From NCBI RefSeq assembly GCF_026341125.1, contig NZ_JAPEOR010000002.1:2244501-2308500 (forward strand): a stretch of DNA of 64,000 nt, in the 5' to 3' direction. The notes below the pieces were generated by a model that saw nothing but the letters and a program-made list of their open reading frames with translations, ran no database searches and was not told where the DNA came from. Both the position numbers and the translations under genes were made by a program. Below are positions 41,477 through 49,222 of the stretch, one piece after another (positions within the stretch are counted from its first letter, which is position 1; every line of letters begins with the position of its first letter). The DNA is from Streptomyces sp. NBC_01142 (GTDB lineage Bacteria; Actinomycetota; Actinomycetes; Streptomycetales; Streptomycetaceae).

Positions 41477-41911
41477 ATGACCAAATCCGAGGCAGTGAAC
41501 AAGCGCTTCCCCAGCGGCACCACGGCAGTCCACGGCCTCACCCCGGCGAGAGAACGGGGAGATATCACCGGCCTGGCCGGATCCTCCGGATGCGGCAGGA
41601 CCACCACCCTCCGCACGGCCGACCGGACGATCGAGCCGACCGCCGGCGCTCTCCACACCGGCGCCCTCCACACCGGCGCCTTCCATGCCGGCGGCAGGTA
41701 CGTCCTGACGCAGGACGCCGCGGAGCTGCGCCGCTCCGTCGGACACGTCATCGAACCCCTGGAGACGGTCGGTCTACTCTTCGGCGCGCTGCCCGTAGTG
41801 GTCGACCCGGTCGTGCGTACCCGGCTCCAGGACGAACTGCTCCGTCCTCAGCAGGAGTTGAGCAGCACCACCGCGCAGCACCGCCACACCCGGACCAAGA
41901 AGGGAAGCTGA
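41477..41911 (+). pseudogene. Degenerate ABC transporter ATP-binding protein (OpuCA/ProV-like) relic
   Basis: An open 144-codon frame that keeps recognisable pieces of a glycine-betaine/proline-type ABC ATPase in order: VNKRFPSGTTAVHGLT, the Walker A region GSSGCGRTTTLR (the essential Lys is now Arg), RTIEPTAG, LTQDAAELRRSVGHVI, then, after a large loss, DPVVRTRLQDELLRPQQEL. The Q-loop, LSGGQ signature and Walker B aspartate are all missing, and three 15-nt repeats have expanded in the middle. A good ribosome site (AAGGGAC) and promoter remain. It cannot be an active ATPase. It ends 3 nt before the permease gene. Confidence 0.75.
41645..41689 (+). repeat. Three 15-nt tandem repeats in the ABC ATPase relic
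   Basis: GGCGCTCTCCACACC and two near copies, encoding GALHT, GALHT and GAFHA. Absent from intact members of the family, so probably a slippage expansion in the decayed gene. Confidence 0.75.
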
Positions 41912-41914
41912 CCC

Positions 41915-43360
41915 ATGGCAGGCCTGGTCGAACAACGCTCCATCGACGTCGTACCGGACAGCGAACGGCACGGCACCGCCTTCTCCCAGTTCACGCTCTG
42001 GCTCGGCGCGAACCTCCAGATCACCGCCGTCGTCACCGGCGCGCTCGCGGTCGTCTTCGGCGGCGGCGCCTTCTGGTCGATCGCCGGACTGGCGCTCGGC
42101 AATCTGCTCGGCGGAGCCGTGATGGCCCTGCACTCCGCGCAGGGCCCGCGCCTCGGTCTGCCCCAAATGATCCAGTCCCGCGCCCAGTTCGGGGTGAAGG
42201 GCGCGGTCATCCCGCTCGCCCTCGTGATCGTGATGTACGTCGGCTTCTTCGCCAGCGGCAGTGTGCTGGCCGGCCAGGCGGTCGGCGAGCTCACCCACCT
42301 CGGCGAGACACCCGGCATCGTCATCTTCGCGCTGGTCACCGCCCTGATGGCGACGATCGGCTACCGCGTCATCCATGTGCTCGGCCGGATCGCCAGCGTG
42401 ATCTGCGCGCTCGCCTTCGTCTATCTCGGCATCCGTCTGCTGGACCGTATCGACCTGTCGGCCGTTCTCGCCGACCGCGCCTTCGATCTGCCGATGTTCC
42501 TGCTCGCGGTCTCTCTGTCGGCGTCCTGGCAGCTGGCGTTCGGCCCGTACGTCGCCGACTACTCCCGCTATCTGCCGCGTACGACCAGTGGCCGCGCCAC
42601 CTTCTGGTGGACGCTCTCCGGCTCGGCGCTGGGCTCCCAGTGGTCGATGGTCTTCGGCGTCCTGGTCGCCGCCACCGCCGGGGAGGCGTTCCTGGCGGGC
42701 CAGGTGAACTATGTCGTCGCCCTCGGCGGCACCGGACTGATCGCCTCGCTCCTCTACTTCGTGATCGCGCTCGGCAAGCTCACCATCAATGTGCTCAACA
42801 CCTACGGCGGCTTCATGTCGATGGTGACCAGCATCAGCGGCTTCCGTGGCCAGAGGTCCCTCTCACCGCGCGGCCGGGCCCTCTACATCGCGGGCATCAT
42901 GGTGGCCGGCACGGTCGTCGCGCTGCTCGGCAAGGACAGCTTCCTCGCCTCCTTCAAGGACTTCCTGCTCTTCCTGCTGACCTTCTTCACCCCGTGGTCG
43001 GCGATCAATCTGGTCGACTACTACCTGATATCCCGGGAGCGGTACGACATCCCGGCCCTCGCCGACCCGCGCGGCCGTTACGGCGCCTGGCGCTGGGACG
43101 CCCTGACCGTGTACGCGACAGGGCTGCTCGCCCAGCTGCCGTTCCTGGTGACGCACTTCTACACCGGCCCGCTGGTCGAGCCGCTGGGCGGCGCCGACAT
43201 CTCCTGGGTGATCGGCCTGGTCGTACCGGCCCTGCTGTACTGGCTGCTGGCCCGCCGCAACACCGCGCACATCCCGGACCGTACGATCCTCGCCCCCCAG
43301 CTACCCCCAGGGGAAAACAGTGGGGCTACCCCCACTGACGCGGCGGCCACCCGCACGTAG
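41915..43360 (+). CDS. NCS1-family cytosine/purine permease
   Basis: 481 aa, ATG at 41915 after GAAGGGAAG. About 12 transmembrane helices. NCS1 motifs: FTLWLGANLQITAVVTGAL (helix 1), SRAQFGVKGAVIP, FGPYVADYSRYLPR, GLIASLLYFVIALGKLTINVLNTYGG, and FLLTFFTPWSAINLVDYYLISR near the end. It takes up a nucleobase or related ring compound with a cation; exact substrate unknown. It follows the ABC relic by 3 nt and may share its promoter, under possible RpiR control. Confidence 0.9.
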   Translation: MAGLVEQRSIDVVPDSERHGTAFSQFTLWLGANLQITAVVTGALAVVFGGGAFWSIAGLALGNLLGGAVMALHSAQGPRLGLPQMIQSRAQFGVKGAVIPLALVIVMYVGFFASGSVLAGQAVGELTHLGETPGIVIFALVTALMATIGYRVIHVLGRIASVICALAFVYLGIRLLDRIDLSAVLADRAFDLPMFLLAVSLSASWQLAFGPYVADYSRYLPRTTSGRATFWWTLSGSALGSQWSMVFGVLVAATAGEAFLAGQVNYVVALGGTGLIASLLYFVIALGKLTINVLNTYGGFMSMVTSISGFRGQRSLSPRGRALYIAGIMVAGTVVALLGKDSFLASFKDFLLFLLTFFTPWSAINLVDYYLISRERYDIPALADPRGRYGAWRWDALTVYATGLLAQLPFLVTHFYTGPLVEPLGGADISWVIGLVVPALLYWLLARRNTAHIPDRTILAPQLPPGENSGATPTDAAATRT

Positions 43361-43371
43361 CGTGAACGGTT

Positions 43372-43791
43372 ATGGAAGCCCGCGACCCTGAGCTCAAGAA
43401 GGAGCTCGACGCCACCCTGCACGCCCGCCGTGAGCTGGGGGAAGAGTACGACTCCGCGCTCGTCGAATCGTTCCTGGAGAAGGTGGAACAACGCCTCGAC
43501 GGCACGGTGGACCGCCGTGTCCGCCGCCAGCTGGCCGAGCAGCAGATGGTCGTCGCCCGAGGCAGCCGCCCCCCGCGCTCCGCAGAGTCCAACTTCGGGG
43601 AGCGCTTCGGCTTCGGCATCATCTCGCTGATCCTGGCCGTCCCGCTGTCGGCGATCGCGGGGGCCAACGCCGACCTGCCGGGCCTGATCGTCGCCTGGGC
43701 CGGCATCGTCGGCGTGAACACGGTCCACGCGACGCGCGGGTGGCCGTGGGTGCGCCCGCGGCGCGAGGAGAAGTCCGACTGGGAGGACTGA
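43372..43791 (+). CDS. Small membrane protein with N-terminal coiled coil
   Basis: 139 aa. A charged N-terminal half (about 1-65) is helical and probably coiled (DPELKKELDATLHARRELGEEY, VESFLEKVEQRLDGTVDRRVRRQLAEQQ). Two transmembrane segments follow (about 75-95 and 99-115) and a basic tail. The ATG at 43372 has no strong ribosome site, and TAGCGT at 43358-43363 could be a -10, so a leaderless or very short leader is possible. Conserved type in actinobacteria; function unknown. Confidence 0.72.
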   Translation: MEARDPELKKELDATLHARRELGEEYDSALVESFLEKVEQRLDGTVDRRVRRQLAEQQMVVARGSRPPRSAESNFGERFGFGIISLILAVPLSAIAGANADLPGLIVAWAGIVGVNTVHATRGWPWVRPRREEKSDWED

Positions 43792-43792
43792 G

Positions 43793-43905
43793 CCCAGGCA
43801 TGGGCTTGGGCGCGGGCATGGGCCCAGTCCCATGCCCATGCCCGTGCCCAGGCCCAGGCCCAAGCGCAGGCCCAAGCGCAGGCGCAGGCGCAGGCGCCCA
43901 CGGGC
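43793..43905. repeat. Hexanucleotide-like repeat tract with hairpin potential in a convergent gap
   Basis: About 110 nt of imperfect 6-nt units (GGCATG, GGGCTT, GCCCAG, GCGCAG). The left half (GGGCATGGGC type) is complementary to the right half (GCCCATGCCC type), so it can fold into a long stem and may act as terminator between the convergent genes. Confidence 0.7.
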
Positions 43906-43919
43906 GAACATGCACCGCC

Positions 43920-44741
43920 TCAGGGCTGACGCGTGGGCAGTACGACCATCTGACGCAGATTGATGTGCCGCGCGCGGCTGACGGTGTACGCCACGAGGTC
44001 GGCGATCTCGTCCGACGTCAGCGTCTCGATCGATTCGACGAAGGCGTCCAGCTGCCCGGTGAGTTCGGGGTTGTCGATGTGGTCGCGCAGTTCGGAGTCG
44101 GTGAGCCCCGGCTCGATGTTGGTGACACGCACATCGCGCGGCCCGAGCTCGGTGCGCAGTGACTGGGAGAGGAACGTGAGTGCCGCCTTGGTCGCGCCGT
44201 ACACCGCGTAGTTGGGAAACACGGCGTGCGCGGCGACCGAGGAGATGTTGACGAGGTCGGCGGTCCGGCCGTCGGCGGCCGCGGCCGTCAGATCCGCGGT
44301 GAACGCCCGGATCACCCGCAGCACGCCCGTCACATTGGTGTCGAGCATCCGCTGCCACTCGTCGATCCGGCCGGCCTCTGCCGGATTCGGCAGCATCACA
44401 CCGGCGGAGTTGACCACCAGGTCGACGGGCCCGAAGACGGCGTGGACGCGTTCGGCCGCGGCCGCCACGGAGGTGTCATCGGTGACATCGGCGGTGACCG
44501 CGAGGGCCTGGCCGCCGTCAGCGGTGATCTTCGCGGCCAGTTCGTCGAGCCGCTCGGCCCGGCGGGCCAGCAGGGCCACCCGGGCGCCGTGGGCGGCGAG
44601 CAGCCGCGCGATGGCGGCACCCATGCCGCTGGCGGCCCCGGTGATCACCGCGGTGCGTCCGGCGAGACTGTCGTCACGCATGCCGGGGCTCGAGTCGTGA
44701 CTCATGCCGGGGCTCAGGTCGTGAGTCATGCCGTAGCTCAT
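43920..44741 (-). CDS. Short-chain dehydrogenase/reductase
   Basis: 273 aa from the ATG at 44741 (AGGAGA upstream). The classical SDR fold starts near residue 21: TAVITGAASGMGAAIARLLA (cofactor glycines), ADVTDD, VVNSAGVM (NAG region), ISSVAA (catalytic Ser) and YAVYGATKAAL (Tyr-x3-Lys). The first about 20 residues are an odd repeat-derived extension (SPGMSHDSSPGM). A start at the later ATG (44681) is possible but has no ribosome site. Family: NADP-dependent oxidoreductase similar to YdfG/clavulanate-type SDRs. Divergent from an XRE regulator with a ligand domain, its probable repressor. Confidence 0.88.
   Translation of the reverse strand: MSYGMTHDLSPGMSHDSSPGMRDDSLAGRTAVITGAASGMGAAIARLLAAHGARVALLARRAERLDELAAKITADGGQALAVTADVTDDTSVAAAAERVHAVFGPVDLVVNSAGVMLPNPAEAGRIDEWQRMLDTNVTGVLRVIRAFTADLTAAAADGRTADLVNISSVAAHAVFPNYAVYGATKAALTFLSQSLRTELGPRDVRVTNIEPGLTDSELRDHIDNPELTGQLDAFVESIETLTSDEIADLVAYTVSRARHINLRQMVVLPTRQP
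44682..44741 (-). repeat. Tandem repeat encoding the SDR N-terminal extension
   Basis: Imperfect direct repeats of about 24-27 nt at the 5' end of the SDR gene, coding for MTHDLSPG, MSHDSSPG and MRDDSLAG. Recent in-frame duplications are likely. Confidence 0.7.
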
Positions 44742-44805
44742 GTCGGGTTCTCCTGTACGGGTTCGGTGCTTGACGTCCACCACTGTCAGCGCCGCGGCCG
44801 CCCGC

Positions 44806-44830
44806 ACCCAGGGCTGCGGTTTTCCTGGGT
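44806..44830. promoter_or_regulatory. Candidate operator between SDR and XRE regulator genes
   Basis: Perfect inverted repeat ACCCAGG (44806-44812) and CCTGGGT (44824-44830), 11-nt spacer, in the 136-nt divergent gap. A half-site-like CCAGTACCAGG follows at 44834-44844. A -10-like TACGCT (44865-44870) ends 7 nt before the XRE start, compatible with a leaderless message. Confidence 0.55.
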
Positions 44831-44877
44831 CTGCCAGTACCAGGCTCGATAACGGGCTCTCGCCTACGCTCGGCATC

Positions 44878-45735
44878 ATGGACGGCGAACTCGGAGACTT
44901 CCTGCGCTCGCGGCGCGCCCGTATCCAGCCCGGGGAGGTGGGACTGACGTCGTACGGCCGGCGCCGGGTGCCCGGCCTGCGCCGTGAGGAGGTCGCGCAG
45001 CTCGCGGGCGTCAGCGTCGACTACTACATCCGGCTCGAACAGGGCCGCGGACCCGGTGGCCCCTCCCGGACGAAGCCCGGGGGAGTCTCGGACGCCGTAC
45101 TCGACTCGATCGCACGGGTACTGCGCCTGGACGAGACCGAGCGGGAGCATCTGCGGTCCCTGGCCCGCCCGGCGCAGAAGCGCCCCGTGACCACCCCCGC
45201 CGGGCGGGTGCGCCCCGGCGTGCAACTGCTGCTCGACACCATCGAGAAGGCTCCCGCCTTCGTCTTCGGCCGGCGCATGGACGTCCTCGCCTGGAACGCC
45301 CTGGGCGACGCTGTCTCCGGCTACTCGGCCGTGCCGCCCGAGGCGCGGAACATCCCCCGCCATGTCTTCCTCGACCCGGCCGCGCACGAGCTGTACCCGG
45401 AGTGGGCGGCGGTGGCCGCCGAGGTCGTGGCGTATCTGCGCCTGAACGCGGGTCGCCACCCGAACGACCGTCAGCTGTCGGCGCTGGTGGGCGAGTTGTC
45501 GGTGAAGAGCGAGGACTTCCGGCGACTGTGGGCCGACCACCAGGTCAAGGACAAGACGTACGGCGTGAAGCGCGTCGCCCATCCGGTGGTGGGCGAGCTG
45601 ACACTCCCGTACGAGACACTCACCCTGCCCGGCGACCCGGACCAGCTGCTGGTGATCTACACTCCCGAGCCGCGCTCGGCAACGGCGGACCGCCTCGCGC
45701 TCCTGGCGAGCTGGGCGGCTTCGCCCGCGCGCTGA
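44878..45735 (+). CDS. XRE-family regulator with MLTR ligand-binding domain
   Basis: 285 aa. Helix-turn-helix about 1-85: LGDFLRSRRARIQPGEVGL, RRVPGLRREEVAQLAGVSVDYYIRLEQGR. The C-terminal PAS-like MLTR domain (MmyB-like regulator ligand-binding domain) begins around VRPGVQLLLDTIEKAPAFVFGRRMDVLAWN and ends with LPGDPDQLLVIYTPEPRS. Regulators of this family commonly sit divergently to an SDR gene that they control and bind fatty-acid-like ligands (family knowledge). The arrangement here matches, with a palindrome in the shared promoter region. Confidence 0.9.
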   Translation: MDGELGDFLRSRRARIQPGEVGLTSYGRRRVPGLRREEVAQLAGVSVDYYIRLEQGRGPGGPSRTKPGGVSDAVLDSIARVLRLDETEREHLRSLARPAQKRPVTTPAGRVRPGVQLLLDTIEKAPAFVFGRRMDVLAWNALGDAVSGYSAVPPEARNIPRHVFLDPAAHELYPEWAAVAAEVVAYLRLNAGRHPNDRQLSALVGELSVKSEDFRRLWADHQVKDKTYGVKRVAHPVVGELTLPYETLTLPGDPDQLLVIYTPEPRSATADRLALLASWAASPAR

Positions 45736-46097
45736 CGGGCAGGTTCGCCCCGGCCGACCGGGCAACCCGGTAAACGGGCAAGCGGGCGGACGCCCCGGAG
45801 GCGCACCGATCGCCGAAATGGAGATGGGCGGGGACCGCCGCACCCCCGGCGAACCGGAGGGCGGGACGACGGCGGTCCCCGCATGGGACACGGTGCCGGG
45901 TCAGGCCGGTCCGCGTCCTGGGCGTCGTGAGAGTCCGGGAGCCGCTCCGGAAGTCCTAGACGCCGCTTGTGTCGCCGACCGGGGTCCCTGCCTGGTCTCC
46001 CTGTCGACATCCACCACTGTGCCGGACGCGTGTTAAGCGGGTGCTGCGCAGACGTGTCGTGCTCGTACCGTTTGCGCGAAGCTCCGCCCTGTGCCGG
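45736..46097. other. Intergenic region, XRE regulator / cbs convergent gap
   Basis: 362 nt between two convergent genes. It contains a small inverted repeat around ACCGGGCAACCCGGT (45758-45772) close to the regulator stop, a weak terminator. The rest shows no protein, RNA or repeat I can support. Confidence 0.4.
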
Positions 46098-47486
46098 TTA
46101 CTTGCCGCCCTTGGCGAGGAACGCCAGCAGGTCCTGACGGCTCACCACGCCCGTCGGCTTCCCCTCGACCAGCACGATCGCCGCGTCCGCCTCGCCGAGC
46201 ACCGTCATCAGGTCGGCGACCGGCTCACCCGAGCCGACCTGCGGCAACGGCGTGGACATGTGCTTCTCCAGCGGGTCGGTCAGCGAGGCGCGCTGCGTGA
46301 ACAGTGCGTCCAGCAGTTCGCGTTCGACGACCGAACCGATGACCTCGGCGGCCATCACGTCCGGGTGTCCGGCGCCCGGCTTGACGATGGGCATCTGGGA
46401 GACGCCGTACTCCCGCAGCACCTCGATCGCCTCGCCGACGGTCTCCTCCGGGTGCATGTGCACCAGGCTGGGGATGCGGCCGCCCTCCTTGTGCGCCAGC
46501 ACGTCGCCGACGTTCGCGGACGGGCCCTCGCCCTCCAGGAAGCCGTAGTCCGCCATCCACTCGTCGTTGAAGATCTTGCTGAGGTAGCCGCGGCCGCTGT
46601 CCGGCAGCAGAACGACCACGATGTCGTCGGGGCCGAGCCCCTCGGCCACGCGCAGCGCCGCGACCACGGCCATGCCGCAGGAGCCGCCGACGAGGAGGCC
46701 CTCCTCCTTGGCGAGGCGGCGCGTCATCTGGAAGGAGTCCTTGTCGGACACGGCGACGATCTCGTCGGTCACGGTCGCGTCGTACGCCGTCGGCCAGAAG
46801 TCCTCGCCCACGCCCTCGACGAGGTAGGGGCGGCCGGAGCCGCCGGAGTACACGGAGCCCTCCGGGTCCGCGCCGATGATCTTGACCTTGCCGTCGCTGA
46901 TCTCCTTGAGATAGCGGCCGGTTCCGGAGATCGTGCCGCCGGTGCCGACGCCCGCGACGAAGTGGGTGATCCGCCCGTCCGTCTGGTCCCACAGCTCGGG
47001 ACCGGTGGTCTCGTAGTGCGAACGGGGGTTGTTCGGGTTCGAGTACTGGTCGGGCTTCCAGGCGCCCGGCGTCTCACGCACCAGCCGGTCCGAGACGTTG
47101 TAGTACGAGTCGGGGTGCTCGGGGTCGACCGCCGTCGGGCAGACGACGACCTCGGCGCCGTACGCACGCAGCACATTGATCTTGTCCGTGGACACCTTGT
47201 CCGGGCAGACGAAGATGCACTTGTAGCCCTTCTGCTGGGCCACGATGGCGAGTCCGACGCCGGTGTTGCCGCTGGTCGGCTCGACGATCGTGCCGCCGGG
47301 CTGGAGCGCTCCGCTCTGCTCGGCCGCCTCGATCATGCGCAGGGCGATGCGGTCCTTGACCGACCCGCCGGGATTGAAGTACTCGACCTTGGCCAGGACG
47401 GTCGCCTGAATTCCTGCGGTCACGGTGTTCAGCTTCACCAGCGGGGTATTGCCGACGAGGCTGATCATCGAGTGGTGAATACGCAC
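46098..47486 (-). CDS. cbs: Cystathionine beta-synthase with CBS-domain pair
   Basis: 462 aa, GTG start at 47486 with GGAGAA upstream. PLP fold type II: NPGGSVKDRIAL holds Lys44 that binds PLP, EPTSGNTGVGLA is the substrate loop and GTGGTISGTGRYL binds the phosphate. A C-terminal pair of CBS domains (about 335-460) follows the DSGRGYLSKIFNDEWM linker typical of CBS-type enzymes. It condenses serine with homocysteine to cystathionine in reverse transsulfuration. The N-terminal haem domain of animal enzymes is absent, as expected in bacteria. Confidence 0.94.
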   Translation of the reverse strand: MRIHHSMISLVGNTPLVKLNTVTAGIQATVLAKVEYFNPGGSVKDRIALRMIEAAEQSGALQPGGTIVEPTSGNTGVGLAIVAQQKGYKCIFVCPDKVSTDKINVLRAYGAEVVVCPTAVDPEHPDSYYNVSDRLVRETPGAWKPDQYSNPNNPRSHYETTGPELWDQTDGRITHFVAGVGTGGTISGTGRYLKEISDGKVKIIGADPEGSVYSGGSGRPYLVEGVGEDFWPTAYDATVTDEIVAVSDKDSFQMTRRLAKEEGLLVGGSCGMAVVAALRVAEGLGPDDIVVVLLPDSGRGYLSKIFNDEWMADYGFLEGEGPSANVGDVLAHKEGGRIPSLVHMHPEETVGEAIEVLREYGVSQMPIVKPGAGHPDVMAAEVIGSVVERELLDALFTQRASLTDPLEKHMSTPLPQVGSGEPVADLMTVLGEADAAIVLVEGKPTGVVSRQDLLAFLAKGGK

Positions 47487-47618
47487 AATGTTCTCCGGGG
47501 TCTCCGTAATGGTGCGGCCAGCGTATGCGGACGAGCGCGAGATTGGGCGACGGTTGCTACGGGGCAGTTAGCTGATGACCGAAGTACGGCGGTCGGCTAC
47601 GAGGAGGTGGCTGGGACT

Positions 47619-48641
47619 GTGTCGAGGGCGAGGGTGGCACGACGCATCGCCGCGGGTGCGGCGTACGGCGGTGGCGGCATCGGCCTGCTCGGAGCGGCGG
47701 CCGTCGGTCTGGTGCTCGCCGAGGTGCAGCTGGCGAAACGCTCGGTGGGCGGGGGCACGGCGCCCGTCCCGCCACGCGGTGACGGGCTGTACGGCTTGGC
47801 CTTCGGGCACACCGACCCGCTGTACCTGGCCGTACTCGGCGACTCGACGGCGGCGGGACAGGGGGTGCGCCGCGCGGGCCAGACGCCGGGGGCGCTGCTC
47901 GCGTCCGGGCTGGCGGCGGTGGCGGAGCGGCCGGTGGAAGTACGCAACATCGCCCTTCCGGGTGCGATGTCGGACGATCTGGAGCGCCAGGTCACGCTGC
48001 TGCTCGCGGACCGGACCCGGACGCCGGACGTGTGCGTGATCATGATTGGCGCGAATGACGTCACTCACCGGGTGCCACCCACGCAGTCCGTCCGCCATAT
48101 GTCCGCCGCGGTGCGGAGACTGCGTACGGCGGGTGCGGAGGTGGTCGTCGGCACGTGCCCGGATCTGGGCACGATCGAGCCGGTGTACCAGCCGCTGCGC
48201 TGGATGGCCCGCAGAGTCTCGCGCCAGCTTGCGGCGGCTCAGACGATCGTGGTCGTGGAGCAGGGGGGCCGTACGGTCTCGCTGGGCGACCTGCTGGGTC
48301 CGGAGTTCGCGGCGAACCCGCGCGAGATGTTCGGCGCGGACAACTACCACCCGTCGGCGGAGGGGTACGCGACGGCGGCGATGGCGGTGCTGCCGACGCT
48401 GTGCGCGGTGCTGGGCCTGTGGCCGGAGTCGGACCGCCCGGAGCCGGACCGCCACGAGAGAGTGCTCCCGGTGGCTACGGCGGCGGCGACAGCGGCGGCG
48501 GAGGCGGGTACGGAGGTGACGGGGGCGCGGGCGCCCTGGGCACTGCTGAAGCACCGCCGCAGGCGCCGCCTCCCCACGCCGACAGCGTCCCCGGAACCGG
48601 CCCCTTCCCCCTCTTCCTCCTCGGAACCTCACCGCGCCTGA
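47619..48641 (+). CDS. SGNH/GDSL-family hydrolase
   Basis: 340 aa from the GTG at 47619, with GAGGAGG upstream; the frame is open far upstream but has no ribosome site there. One N-terminal hydrophobic segment (about 12-32) acts as anchor or signal. SGNH blocks: LAVLGDSTAAGQG (nucleophile Ser, block I), block III GANDVTH, and block V DNYHPSAEGYATAA (Asp-x-x-His). It is an extracytoplasmic esterase/lipase-like enzyme with unknown substrate. The C-terminal about 80 residues are Ala/Pro/Ser-rich and disordered. Divergent from cbs. Confidence 0.87.
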   Translation: MSRARVARRIAAGAAYGGGGIGLLGAAAVGLVLAEVQLAKRSVGGGTAPVPPRGDGLYGLAFGHTDPLYLAVLGDSTAAGQGVRRAGQTPGALLASGLAAVAERPVEVRNIALPGAMSDDLERQVTLLLADRTRTPDVCVIMIGANDVTHRVPPTQSVRHMSAAVRRLRTAGAEVVVGTCPDLGTIEPVYQPLRWMARRVSRQLAAAQTIVVVEQGGRTVSLGDLLGPEFAANPREMFGADNYHPSAEGYATAAMAVLPTLCAVLGLWPESDRPEPDRHERVLPVATAAATAAAEAGTEVTGARAPWALLKHRRRRRLPTPTASPEPAPSPSSSSEPHRA

Positions 48642-49222
48642 CGTGTGCGGGGTCCTGCGGGTGCGGGTGCGGGTGGCTCGGGCCTGTGGTGCGGGGTCCT
48701 GTCCGGTGCGGGCCCGGGTGGCCCGGGCCCGTGGTGCGGGGTCCTGCACGGTGCGGGTTCCGGGGCCCCTCCGGGCTCGACTCCTCGGGGTCGGCGGCAT
48801 ACAGGGTCCGGTTTTCGTGGGCCGGGTTTTGCCGCCAATCCCCTGCGGGGACGACCCTGCACGGCCCCTCCCCAGCGGAACGCCACACAGGGGCAGGCCG
48901 GCCCGTGAGGTGCGGGTGCGGCAGCCCTCACACCTCGAAGGTCCTCACGGCGGACCCCGCGGCGCGAAGCCGCAGCATGGTGGGGGTGCGGGGGCGTCAG
49001 CCCCCACGTAACCACTTCCTCTCAGGGGGCCTGGGGGTGCCGTCCCCCGTTATGGGAAGGGGCGGGGCAGGGGAACAACCCCCGGGTGCACGCGCCCGCA
49101 CCCCGCGGGCTGAGCGGGCGCTTAGAAAAGAGGCCCTCGTCACACAGCCCGCCGGGTGACCTATGCGATACGTACGGGTAACTTCCCTGACAGTCCTGCC
49201 TACTCGCCCTCATGGAGCCGTG
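48642..49222. other. Long intergenic region with GC-rich direct repeats
   Basis: 581 nt between the SGNH hydrolase and thiolase genes. Two about 41-nt near-identical repeats lie at 48672-48712 and 48718-48758 (GTGGTGCGGGGTCCTG core), with an earlier partial copy from 48646. The thiolase promoter must lie near 49120-49190, where AGAAAAGAGG and TATGCGATACG stand out. No supported gene. Confidence 0.45.

Noticed and set aside
45969..47618. An upstream extension of the SGNH hydrolase frame to 890 codons
   Set aside because: The upstream part overlaps cbs on the other strand and has no similarity to SGNH proteins. The GTG at 47619 has a ribosome site and precedes a normal signal/anchor.
48642..49011. 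A pair of overlapping frames of 122-128 codons after the SGNH hydrolase
   Set aside because: They follow the GC-rich direct repeats in several frames and show no domain or ribosome site.
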